This document shows positions 1 through 9,897 of a stretch of 64,000 bases of DNA, piece by piece. Source of the stretch: Larix kaempferi (lineage: Eukaryota > Streptophyta > Pinopsida > Pinales > Pinaceae); NCBI GenBank assembly GCA_027924585.1, contig BSBM01002100.1:1-64000 (forward strand). The letters run 5' to 3'. Made by a program: the position numbers and the translations under genes. How positions within the stretch are numbered: position 1 is the stretch's first letter; each line of letters starts with the position of its first letter. The notes beneath the pieces were generated by a model that worked only from the letters and a program-made list of their open reading frames with translations, was not told where the DNA came from and did not search any database.

Positions 1-1379
1 ACTTGTCTTATCACCCTAGTAAAAGTATGATGCATGTGAATACATTCATCGATTAGGGATATGACACTTATAATTGTACTAATACAATGTGTTGTTGTAT
101 GAGGATGATGTTGTCCACTAACATGAAGGGTACATCAATAAATACGAATCACGTTCTAAGATCAAGAACATATGACCATGGTGACTTGAAGACAAAGGCT
201 CATCCATAGTCATGGATCACATAGAAGCTCCACTTATGAAGTATGTATAAATTGGTTCTACAATTATTAAGTTATCAGATATGCAGGTTGCTAGCACAAG
301 GTCTCTAAGAGAATAAAGAAGACATTGTTTGGGTATGTTATACAAGCATGATAATCAAGGTATGTTTTCCTATATCGAGTTAGAATCCTACTTTGTGTAT
401 ACTTTTGTATGATTGATTATGATTATTCATAAATCTATAGGTTTGAGTAATCATGGGTTTATGCATATTATGCTTCTTACTTTGATTGATGATATGGAAA
501 ACAAGAAGAGTCCTATGGTCAAATAATAATATGCATGAGTAAAAGAAGTACTCCCTGAAACCCTGAATACTAACGCTTGTGATAAATTACCTGTGTATGA
601 AATGATCATGACCATACATGTTTAATATTATTTAGAATCGTAATGTTTTGATAGTACTGAGATTATACTAATGGATGTATGATAATGTATGAGATATTGA
701 GGATGACACAATGATGACACTAGTGCACACTTAGGCATGCATAGTGGTCCAGGATGGATATAAGTTCAAAGACAAATAATCGAGGAAGCAAATATCAAGA
801 GGGAGCACACTCCAGTAGCTCCTGCAAGGAAGCAAAGATCGAGAGGGAGGCCACCCAACAACCAAACAAAGATAAGTATTTGAATTGTTATTTCCTATAT
901 ATATGATTACTTAAATGATGTTGTTCAGTCTTGTATATACTTATGATTTAAGATGTATATTATGCATTTTAGAAAAGTTGCATCAATGAACAAGATACTA
1001 ATAATATGAAATTAATGGGTAAGTGGCCTATAGTATTGTACAACATTCCATTGCTACTTATATAGAATGAAATCTCTTAACAGACCATGTTGGGAGTTGC
1101 GCACACTCTTAACAATGTTCTGGTAGAGATGCAAGGCATCTAGAAAGTTACGGGATATGAAATAAATGTTGTATTGAAGCATTGGCTAAGATAATTGCAT
1201 GAATGTATGACATACATTCTTATGTGTAACAATTTGTTTTGAAAACCATGAGATGTTTCTAATCATGTAATTGAATTTGAATTGTAGGGAAATATCTTAT
1301 AGAATCACCTACAAAAGAAGGACAGTAACATTTGTTCCAGCAACGAAGTTCACTATCTATTGAAGATATTGAAGAATAT
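1..1379. other. AT-rich stretch without a recognisable gene
   Basis: I see no open frame of useful length and no RNA gene here. A short plus-strand strip near 799-880 reads as a basic, proline-containing peptide with an AT-hook-like core (RGRPP) and then hits stops. Its position upstream of the copia polymerase remnant suggests it may be a decayed part of the same element, in the linker between integrase and reverse transcriptase. That is inference from position and character only. The rest looks like old decayed repeat or intergenic DNA. Confidence 0.4.
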
Positions 1380-2759
1380 GAAGTTCCTAGGATCCAAGAT
1401 GCAGTAAAGAAAGAATTCCATGATCGAGGGAGTACTAGTCGATCATGAAGAATGATGTCTGGGATGTGGTCTCAAGACCAGAAGGGAAGTTTGTTGTGAC
1501 TTCCAAGTGGATCTACAAGATCAAGCATGCTGCAGATGTGATGAAATAGAAGATACATCAGATGGATGTCAAGACAACTTTTCTTGAATGCTGTAGTCGA
1601 AGAGGAAGTGTATGTGGAGCAAACCACTTGGTTTTGCAACACATGACAGGGAGTCATATGGTGTGCCGATTGATGAAATCCTTGTATGGATTGAAGTAAG
1701 AACCTAGGACATGGTATGGCAGGATAGACAACTTCCTATCCAGTTTGGGCTTTACCAAGAGTAAAGTGGATTCCAACCTTTACTACAAGGTTGAGGAAGG
1801 AAATCCAGTGATACTCCTATTGTATGTGGATGACCTGTTTGTGACAGGTGAGGATAGATTGATTGCTAGCACGAAGAGGAAGCTTGCTACTGAGTTTGAG
1901 ATGAAGGAATTGGGTATGATGCATTAATTTCTAGGTATGGAGGTGTGGCAGAGTGTAAATGGAATCTCCCTTGGACAAGGGACGTATGTAGTAGATATCC
2001 TGAAGCGGTTCGGGATGATGGGACTACAAGGCCATGGCCACATCTATGGCATCGAACCTGAAGCTATTGAGTGATGCTTCATCGGAGTCGGTTGATGCCA
2101 CGATGTATCGTCAGATGATTGGGTCCTTGATGTACTTGATGAACATGAGACCAGATATTTGCTTTGCGGTGAACACCTGAGCCAGTTCCTGACAGATCCT
2201 AGACATGTTCACTTGATTGTTGTAAACCATATTCTAAGGTACCTGAAGGGTATTGTTGATTATGGGCTCAAGTATGATGCAAATCAAAAGGTTAACCTGC
2301 AGGGTTATGTTTATTCATATTGGGGTAGGCAGTGTTACAGATAGGAAGAGCACTTCAGGGTGCTACTTCAGTATGAGATCAAGTGTGATCTCTTGGTTTA
2401 GCATGAAGCAGTACTACGTAGCACTGAGTACAGCCGAAGCAAAGTGTGTTGTAGCATGTTCGTCCAACTATGAGGCAGTATGGATAAGTAAGCTCCTGTC
2501 TGATTTATTTGATCTCCAGTTGGATGCTACTTGTATCTGTTGTTACAACCAGAGTTGTGTGAAGTTGTCAGAGAACTTGGTGTTCCATGACAATTCAAAG
2601 CATATCGAGATCAAATATAACTATATCAGGGATATGGTGCAGAGAGGAGCAGTGAAGCTCCAGTTTGTTGCGACAGATGAGCAGGTTGCAGATGTGTTGA
2701 CCAAATCACTAGCAAGAGTGAAGTTCGAGTACTTTAGAGAGAGGCTTGGTGTTCTTTAG
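1380..2759 (+). pseudogene. Ty1/copia retrotransposon pol remnant (reverse transcriptase and RNase H)
   Basis: The 3' half of a copia polyprotein, spread over three frames by frameshifts and stops. The start of the reverse transcriptase is seen near 1,450-1,530 (motif KWIYKIKHA), followed directly by HQMDVKTTFLN; the block normally found between them is missing. The catalytic YVDD lies at 1,823-1,834 and the frame breaks after 1,925. The stretch from about 2,040 to 2,160 carries the MYRQMIGSLMYL motif. The RNase H part (2,253-2,759) keeps DRKSTSG and STAEAK and ends with the usual copia C terminus (ADVLTKSLARVKFEYFRERL). The early RNase H Asp motif reads YVYSYW with a frame change, so catalytic acids are lost. 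Copia order (RNase H last) is clear. No LTR could be tied to this copy. The element is dead and truncated at both ends. Confidence 0.9.
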
Positions 2760-2917
2760 AGAGAATATACTTCAAGGAAGACTTGATGGGACACATTTGC
2801 AGGATCCATTCCAAGCATGGTTGGTAGCAGGATCCTTCCCATGGCTGTGGATGTAAGAATTGTCTGATGAGAATGAAGACAATGCTTCAGTTACTGTTGT
2901 GATGATGATCAAGATGA
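2760..2917. other. Copia 3' untranslated remnant and junction with the gypsy element
   Basis: About 160 bases follow the copia stop codon. They contain no open frame and no clear polypurine tract or LTR start. The gypsy integrase homology on the other strand begins at about 2,918, where a GATGATCATG-rich stretch marks the join. The join is a truncation of both elements: the gypsy copy loses everything after its integrase core and the copia copy loses its 3' LTR. Whether this arose by deletion or by insertion cannot be told from the window. Confidence 0.5.
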
Positions 2918-3490
2918 TCATGTCTGCCCATCTGTCTATGGGTGGTAGGATGAACTAAAATCCAGCTTTGTCTCCAATTTCTTCCATAATGTCCTCCAAA
3001 AATGGCCCACAAACTTTACATCTCTATCTAACACGATACTTAATGTTAAGCCATGCAATCTAACAACTTCAGAAAAGAACATGTTTGCAACATTGGTAGC
3101 ATCAGTAGTTTTCTTACAAGCAATGAAATGCGCCATCTTTGAGAATCTATCAACCACAACATAAATTGAATCGTTCCCTCTCTAAGTTCTTGGCAGTCCT
3201 AAAATAAAATCCATGCTAACCGCATCCCATGGCCTGTCAGGAATGGGCAAAGGCTGATACAATCCTGTATTTTGTTTTCCTCCCTTTGCATGCTGGCATA
3301 CTCTACATCTTTACACAAACTTCTTGATATCCTTCCTCATACCTAGCCAATAATAGAATGCATTCACTTGGGCTAATGTTTATATCCCCTCCAAAGTGAC
3401 CAGTTAGGGCTGCCGCTTATGCTTTCTCTTTGATTATATTCTCTCTTACCGAACAATTTGGGATACATAACTTACTGGTTTTTGAATAGT
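2918..3490 (-). pseudogene. Gypsy integrase remnant (zinc-binding and catalytic core)
   Basis: The last part of the gypsy polyprotein. At about 3,270-3,470 the minus strand shows the zinc-binding region (GHFGGD, then CRVCQHAKG). The catalytic core follows, with a first acidic block (DAVSMDF), [19 protein letters not shown] and [12 protein letters not shown], where the second Asp lies. The core ends with SSYHP, a stop codon in place of the usual glutamine, then TDGQT at the truncation point. Further stops lie in the zinc-binding part. The C-terminal domain and anything beyond are absent. The enzyme would join element DNA to the host chromosome; this copy cannot be made in one piece. Confidence 0.85.
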
Positions 3491-3992
3491 AGACCCTCTT
3501 GCAAGGTATACTCCAGCCATTGACTTTTGTTACAAGAAATAGGGATTACACAAGCTGCGTAAATATCCTTAAAGTCCTCATCTTCTTTATAGGCTTCCTC
3601 ATGTCTTCAAATCCCACAATGCTCACTTTAACCTCTTCTAACAATAGATTAACTCTACTTAGAGCGTCCGCAACCCTGTTTGACTTTCCACTAGTGTGCT
3701 TGATTACAAATGTAAAATTCTACATGAACTCCACCCATTTTGCATGTCTTTGGTTCAACTTAGGCTGACTGTTAATGAACTGCAGTTTATGATTATCAGA
3801 ATATAAAACAAATTCCCTTGCCATAAGGTAATGTCTCCATTTCTTCATTGATTGAACAACAGCATACAATTCCTTATCATAAGAAGAATATTTCTGTTTA
3901 GCTTCATTCAACTTCTTGCTGAAATAAGCTATGGGTCTCTTCTCCTGGGTTAGGACAGCTCCTATGGCAGTTCCACTAGCATCGGTTTCAAC
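3491..3992 (-). pseudogene. Gypsy RNase H remnant and linker to integrase
   Basis: The RNase H domain begins near 3,990 with TDASGTAIGAVL, in a different frame from the preceding reverse transcriptase, so a frameshift separates them. The first catalytic Asp codon (3,981-3,983) is intact. The ORF from 3,911 to 3,720 carries QKYSSYDKELYAVVQSMKKW and continues to LNQRHAKWVEFM. The stretch to about 3,491 is the usual linker before the integrase zinc domain, with stops. The domain degrades the RNA strand during reverse transcription in intact relatives. This copy is broken. Confidence 0.85.
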
Positions 3993-4777
3993 TTGGAAAA
4001 CCTATCAAAATTCGGCAAAGCTAACACCGGTTGTTCAGTAACCTTCCTTTTCAGCGCTTTAAAATTTCTGTCTGCTTCCTCCATCCACTTAAATGGCTTC
4101 CTATTTCCTTTGATGGTATCTATAATATGTGCACTTATCTGACTGAAAATCCTTATAAATTTTCTGTAAAAATTTGCCAAACCGTGGAAACTCCTTACCT
4201 CAAATACACTACTTGGAGTAGGCCAATCCAAGATAGCCCGCACTTTCTCCGGGTCCATTCTTAGTCCATCTCCTGAGATCACAAATCCCAAATACACACC
4301 AATTCTGTCTGCATAAAACTACACTTCTTCAAATTTATCAGCAACTTCTCTCTATGTAAAGTTTCCAATACCAATCTAAGGTGCTTCAAATGTTCCTCTT
4401 TACTTTGACAGAAAATTAATATGTCATCTAGGTACACGATTACAAACTTCCCCGTAAAATCTTTTAGGACTTCATTCATCAACCTCATCTCCCTCTCTAA
4501 TCCTAATCTGATGGTACCTACTCTTCAAATCTAACTTAGTAAAATACTTTGCTCCACTTAAACAGTCCATTAAATCATCCATTCTAGGCAAAGGAAATCT
4601 GTACCTGATTGTTATTTTGTTGATAGCCCTAGAGTCGGTGCACATTCTCCATCCTCCATCTTTCCTCTTGTTGAGTACAGTAGGGACTGCACACGGGCTT
4701 AAGCTCTCCTTCACCAAACCCTTCTCTAACAATTCTTGAACCTGATTTTTAACTTCTTCATTTTCTTGTGGTGTCAA
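3962..4777 (-). pseudogene. Gypsy reverse transcriptase remnant
   Basis: The fingers and palm start at 4,777 and read through [32 protein letters not shown] and [15 protein letters not shown] (first catalytic Asp present, a conserved Gly replaced by Arg). At about 4,480 the frame jumps straight to [10 protein letters not shown]. The conserved segment that normally lies between, which carries the FGL..AP motif, is deleted. The active-site YLDD is intact at 4,423-4,434. The thumb and connection follow from 4,297 in another frame ([18 protein letters not shown], then EVRSFHGLANFYRKFI). The copy has lost function through a small internal deletion and at least two frameshifts. Confidence 0.9.
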
Positions 4778-5367
4778 CCTATATGCTGCTTTGTTAGGTA
4801 GGCTTGCTCCTGGGTATCAAATCAATGTGATGACTGACACTTCTAACTGGTGGTATCTTGTTAGGCAATTGAATCTACAACAATTTCTTCAAATTCATCA
4901 AGCATATCTTTAATCTCTAGAGGCAGTTCATCGATTATGGGGTATTTGAGATTACCTTGGGTTTGCCAACAATGGCAAAGTGCATTTCTTCCTCCTTCTG
5001 AACTTCTTGCAATAGCTCCTTTCCACTCATCATCAACACTTTAGGTTCTGCTGCCCTCTTGAACCTTCTCTGGCTGCAATGGTAACAAATTCTGTCTTTG
5101 TCCATCCCTCTCCACATAATAGGTGTTCCTTCTTCCATCATAAATGGATTTCCTATCATATTTCCAAGGCCTCCCTAGGAGTATATGGCAAACATCCATG
5201 GGCATGATGTCGCACAGCACTTCCATCCTTATAATCCCCAATCTGGAATTCAACCCTACATTGTTCAGTCCACTAAGAGTTGGTGTCCCTTCTGCAGCCA
5301 AGAAACTTTGTAAGGTGCAGGAACAATCTCTTTCTTTGTGGTGGCTCCTGCAATTCTTTTTCTGCAT
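4778..5367 (-). pseudogene. Gypsy aspartic protease remnant and protease-RT linker
   Basis: Only the C-terminal side of the retropepsin domain is visible (5,367-5,041): DIMPMDVCHILLGRPWKYD, the usual end of the plant gypsy protease, then the linker toward reverse transcriptase (LLQEVQKEEEMHFAIVGKPK near 5,000; [10 protein letters not shown] near 4,830). The expected part before it, with the catalytic Asp-Ser/Thr-Gly and flap, is missing: the gag-end sequence runs directly into the late protease part with a frame change at about 5,270-5,300. I infer an internal deletion of several tens of codons. Stops also interrupt the linker. Protease cleaves the polyprotein in active elements; this one could not. 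Confidence 0.8.
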
Positions 5368-6087
5368 TAACCAATACTCTCTTTAACATGAGACTCTCTC
5401 CATCCTCTGCTGCATTATCTTTTTGTCCTCCCTTATGGGATTCCATTCTACCTTTTGCAATGTGTGCACTTCTTTGAACTCGTTGGTTTTTTGGGTAATT
5501 GTATGACTTGTGTGTAGGATATCCACATGTGTAGCACTTCATAACTCTATTTTCCCCTCTTCCTGTTGTGCTAAACCTTCCTCCTCTAAATCCACCTCTC
5601 TGAGTGTTCTGATTACTTGAGCTTCCATCCTCATCTTGATATCCTTGAGACTTCACATTTCTATTCTGAAATCCTCCATCATTCCTATATTCTTGAATTC
5701 TTCCACCCCTATTTGAAGACCATCCACCTCTCATTGCATTTCCTCTTCCTCTAGTTTTCTGATTTTGTTTTCTTACTAACTTTTCCTCCACTTTAGTGGT
5801 TGCTTGGTAAGCTTCTTCCACACCCCTGAGGTTCAGGAAACTTATCTCATCTTGGATTTCATACTTCAACCCATTAACATACTTTGCCACTCTTTCAATA
5901 TCAGTTTGATTTTGTCCTGATCGAATACATAACTTGTAGAATTCTTCGGTGTATTCTTTAACTGACATGCCTCTCTGCCTTAAATTTTACAGCTGTCTTA
6001 TGAGAGTTAGTTGGTAGTCCTTGGGCAGAAATTGGTTTTTGATCTTACCCAGCATCTTGTCCCACTTCCTGATTTTGTTCTTCCCTT
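5273..6087 (-). pseudogene. Gypsy gag, C-terminal half
   Basis: The gag half left of the nested element. It starts next to the insertion with RQGKNKIRKWDKML and continues to a stop near 5,990, then MSVKEYTEEFYKL (from 5,968), both typical of the retrotransposon gag domain. A basic, Gly/Arg/Asn-rich linker follows, then a zinc knuckle at about 5,495-5,537: CYTC...H is present but the last Cys is Tyr (KSYNYP). The knuckle would bind element RNA, and the change should weaken it. The reading frame then continues into the deleted protease. It joins the N-terminal gag half at 15,552-15,991 once the nested element and one target copy are set aside. Confidence 0.88.
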
Positions 6088-6092
6088 GTCTT
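6088..6092. repeat. Target-site duplication GTCTT, left copy
   Basis: The five bases GTCTT lie directly left of the TGTGACA terminus of the nested LTR element. The same five bases lie directly right of its other end at 15,547. Five-base duplications are usual for LTR-retrotransposon integration. This fixes both element borders and shows it inserted into the gypsy gag. Confidence 0.95.
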
Positions 6093-6870
6093 TGTGACAT
6101 CTCCATGAAATTAAGTTAGTGTTATTTTGATAAATATAAATTTTTGCTCCTCTAGCCATTAACCAAAAACTCACTTTAATAACATAAAAGACCTCAATTT
6201 TTATAATACACTTTCTTGATACTGGTTATTATCAAAGAATGAAACATAATGACATAACGTACCCATGTGTCGATTCAGTATCTTAAGGGAACTGTAACAA
6301 CTCCATATGTAATGACCTCCTAGTTAACTGTTAATATTTTTGGTGAGATTAGAAGCAAAATAATTTCTTTCTTCCATTAAAAATAAAGACCCAAAATCCA
6401 CCATAAGTAAAGCTAAAGTCAGTATGTTATGTAATTCTCGATTCATACTGTGAACTCTAGCTAAATCACATTTAGACTTTCTACCAATCTTCATTCTCAT
6501 TTGTTATGCATTATCCTTAGCCTGAACATAATATCAATGAAACCCTTAACTAACATATTTGTATTTTACTTTGGTTGATAACAAAATTTGCTTTCTAAGA
6601 GCTACACTTGTACATTGGCATAAACAATCATCCTTGTAGTTATTAAGAAGCATTAAGAAATACATAAGAAACATATATGCACCACATAAGAAGAGGAGGC
6701 AGATATAGGTGGTTCACACCGACTCTTTGGGCTACGTCCACAAGGATGTCATCCTTTTATTCATCAAATATAAGTCTTGTTACAATCACAACCCAATGGT
6801 TGTATTAATCACTTTCCACCTTTTCCAAGGTCTCTTTTATAGTGAGGACCTCCTAAATAATCAAAAAGTT

Positions 6871-7130
6871 GCCTATAATAATTCCTCTCAACATAATATG
6901 GGCTTATGTCTTTATTTAATAAATGGACGAGGTAAACATAAACCTTTTATTTTATGCATTAGATGGGCTAAGTATTAACATACATGCCTATAGTAATTTC
7001 TCTCAACATAATATGGGATTATGTCTTTATTTAATAAATGGACGAGGTAAACATAACCCTTTACTTTATGCATTAGATGGGCTAAGTATTAACGTACATG
7101 CCTATAGTAATTTCTCTCAACATAATAAAG
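6871..7130. repeat. ~114-bp tandem repeat inside the left LTR only
   Basis: Two full copies and a partial third start at 6,871, 6,986 and 7,100, with the shared start GCCTATA and a later block of TTTAATAAATGGACGAGG. The open frames across this stretch simply repeat the same peptide and are not evidence of a gene. The block lies within the 1,265 bases missing from the right LTR. Confidence 0.85.
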
Positions 7131-8199
7131 TATACTCTTTATTAATTAAGCCAAAGTGTAACATCCTTTTCAATAAGCAAAAACGTTTCTACTCCACATA
7201 TCTCATAATTATATAATGATCTCATAAAAAGGTTTTTTTCTCGAAACTAAATAGATGTAACATATCCATGAGAGAATGCTTAACGCCGAAGACTATACAT
7301 AGTCGGTGATCAGGGTTGGAGACGAATACCCAAATGAAAGGTATGGCTTATATGGTAGTGCAGTCATCTGGGATCGAATACTCCTGGTAGAAATATAATG
7401 GATAGTGATCTGAGTTTGAGCCAAATACCAAAATGAAAGGTTTCCACTACGGGATCTACTCCGATCCATCCCTTTCCATACATACCCACAGCTAGTAAAA
7501 ACGATGTTCCCCATGAATTAAGTACTCTGTTAAACAAGTGAGCAGAAAAAATTGCCAGAATACCATAACCGATGCAAAGACAACTATTTGGAAAATAAAC
7601 AAACTCGTGGAACAGAGCCATCCTACTAATTATAACTAATCATTGTTCTGTAGGGAAACATTCCAAGGATAGTGTGAATCCATATATATGAAGAAACAAA
7701 TAATGGACTGATGTTTTATAGAGAGGCGTTTCAAGTGTATTGTGAAAACAAATTTACTATTAATAAAGAAATGAGACTCTTCTAAAACGAGTGAACAAAT
7801 CACATACCTTACGATGGCAGGATTCACTTACTCTATATGCAGAGGTAAAATTGATAAAATTATCAATTCCCATCATGGGGATTGCTTCCTAGTGCCATCG
7901 CAGAGACACATCCTTTAACCCAGACATGCGCGCTTAACCCTTCCACCAAGATGCAAGGTTCTATCTTCGTAATTTCCTCTCGTCTTCAGATGCGAGTTGA
8001 GAATTTGTTACTGTCACTGCAGGGTATTTTCCAGTTGCAAGGAACTGGAAATAATTCCTATCCTCTTCGCTACAGGGGTCGTTTCCAGATGCTTTTTCCT
8101 ATTACAGCAATATAACCTATAACAATAGATCTCTACGTTTTTATACCAGCAACAACAACTAAACAGAATGACACATCCATAAGAAGACAGAGATCGATA

Positions 8200-8625
8200 T
8201 CTTTGATCTGGGAACAGAGATATATAACAACATACAAGGAGAAACTAACCTTGGATCCAGAAAACGTGATTCCGATCTATCAAGAGACAGAGATCTACAC
8301 ATTCTGGGAATAGAGATATATAACAACATACAAGGAGAAACTAACCTTGGATCCAGCGAACGTGATTCCGATCTATCAAGAGACAAAGATCTTGGATCCA
8401 GTAAATGCGATTCCGATCTATCAAGAGACAAAGATCTTGGATCCAGCAAACGCGATTCCGATCTATCAAGAGATAGAGATATTGGATCCAGCAAATGCGA
8501 TTCTGATCTATCGAGAGACAGAGATCTTGGATCCAGCAAACGTGATTTCGATCTATCAAGAGACAAAGATCTTGGATCCAGCAAACGCGATTCTGATCTA
8601 TCAAGAGGCAGAGATCTACGCATTC
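8200..8625. repeat. 45-bp minisatellite, left LTR
   Basis: Copies of a 45-base unit are marked by GGATCCAG at 45-base spacing from about 8,350 to 8,580, preceded by two longer ~100-base repeats that share the same core. Because 45 is a multiple of three, every frame without a stop stays open. The minus strand, which is the element's sense strand, reads a repeating 15-residue Ser/Arg/Leu/Asp peptide (core SLSLDRSESRLLDP) for 154 residues. I know of no protein family with this repeat. Copies differ mainly at scattered third and first positions. Probably non-coding. Confidence 0.9.
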
Positions 8626-9884
8626 ACCTACAGCATGAGATAGAGATAGAGGTATCTCCAGGTATGGAATAATACATAAAAGACAAATTAGGAGTAATCC
8701 AAATGGGGAGAATTGCGGATCTCTATGGAAGCATAGATGTAGAAGGGAGATCCCACCGGGGTGGATCGAAGAATGGGAACATAATTAAAAACCAACAGAT
8801 AGCAGTGGCGAATGCCAGAAGTCTAACGACTTCAGGTTCAGCAATTATCTATAAGTAATTAATATAATCTAACATCAAAATCGATTATGCATAGGTCGGG
8901 GTGTTATCACACACCTAAAATAAAATTAGCAGAGACCCCTTTGGACTGCCGACGCAGATCTAGAGCAGATCCATAACATGACAAAGCTTCAACCCATCAA
9001 TACAGTGACAGGGATCGAACTAAGTCCCTCCGAGGTATCTCGGCCCTCATCTTTCAGAGGAATCCCCGCTGCATCTTTTGGATCGTCCATTAAATACACC
9101 TCTTCACGGTTTTCGTGCCTGTGCCATGAGTTTCTCATCGGGTGAAACGGAAGATTCCACTTCCTCACGCATGGGTACCACGATACATAAATTAAATCTG
9201 GGATCAAGCTCCACAGCTATCCCCTCCTCAGATGCCTTACCTAAAAATCCCCCTTATGCCTGCCATGGTAACCCCCTTCTTATGCCCCTGGAATTCCCAC
9301 CGCCAAGTGACAAAAACATATCCAAACAATCTACCTTGCATTAAGGGAAACAAGTGTCAGCTTTGTTTAAGTTTTTGGCGTTCCATTAGAGAGGCAACTT
9401 CACTTAATATCTCCACAAGTTCCTCCATAATGCACACATAACCAGGAGTGACCCAAGTCTGCACTTATTGAAATCCCCTATTTTTATGGGGTGTTGTCCC
9501 AAGACATAACTCCTTCATGTAAGTGGTCGATGATCACAATGTTAGATAACTGGAGAAGTAAAAGGATAGACATATGGGAGAAACCTCCTCGATTTGTTTT
9601 TTTTCAAGATAAAGATTAATGAATAGGAAATTCAATCCTAACTAGGCTTTACTATCTTACCCACCCCATTCACCTGGGTTTCCTTGGTGGAAAACCTTAG
9701 TTGAAAGGTTCTATATCTTAGGAATGTCCATGGATATTTACGAATATTTTATTCCATACCCTTTTCTTATTTTCATTCCAGCATATGTTTAATATTTACA
9801 TATGTAAGACTACCCTCGTTCTTTATTATTTTGATTCCACCCTATTGTTATAAATCTAATAGGGATAGAGAGAGGGATATTACA

Positions 9885-9897
9885 TCCTCCTCCCCTT
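9885..9897 (-). other. Polypurine tract of the nested element
   Basis: On the minus strand this reads AAGGGGAGGAGGA and directly abuts the 3' LTR start TGTAATATCC. It is in the right place to prime plus-strand DNA synthesis and gives the element's orientation. Confidence 0.9.

Larger units (their letters stand above)
6093..9884 (-). repeat. 3' LTR of the nested element (long version, 3,792 bp)
   Basis: Begins TGTGACATCTCC and ends GGGATATTACA on the plus strand, matching the right LTR over its whole length except for an extra 1,265 bases (about 6,162-7,426). That extra block is bounded by the 7-mer ACCAAAA at both ends and holds a ~114-bp tandem repeat. Downstream it carries the 45-bp minisatellite and the same short open frames as the right LTR. 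No open frame here resembles a known protein. Promoter elements would be expected inside the LTR, but I could not place one with confidence. Confidence 0.92.

Noticed and set aside
1472-1657. 61-codon minus frame
   Set aside because: Antisense of the copia reverse transcriptase start.
3499-5477. Plus frames across the gypsy pol region
   Set aside because: Shadows of the minus-strand polyprotein, which carries all the recognisable motifs.
8159-8643. Possible CRISPR-like array from regularly spaced 45-bp repeats (also 13,866-14,285)
   Set aside because: The repeats are contiguous with no unique spacers, lie within LTRs of a plant retrotransposon, and the genome is eukaryotic.
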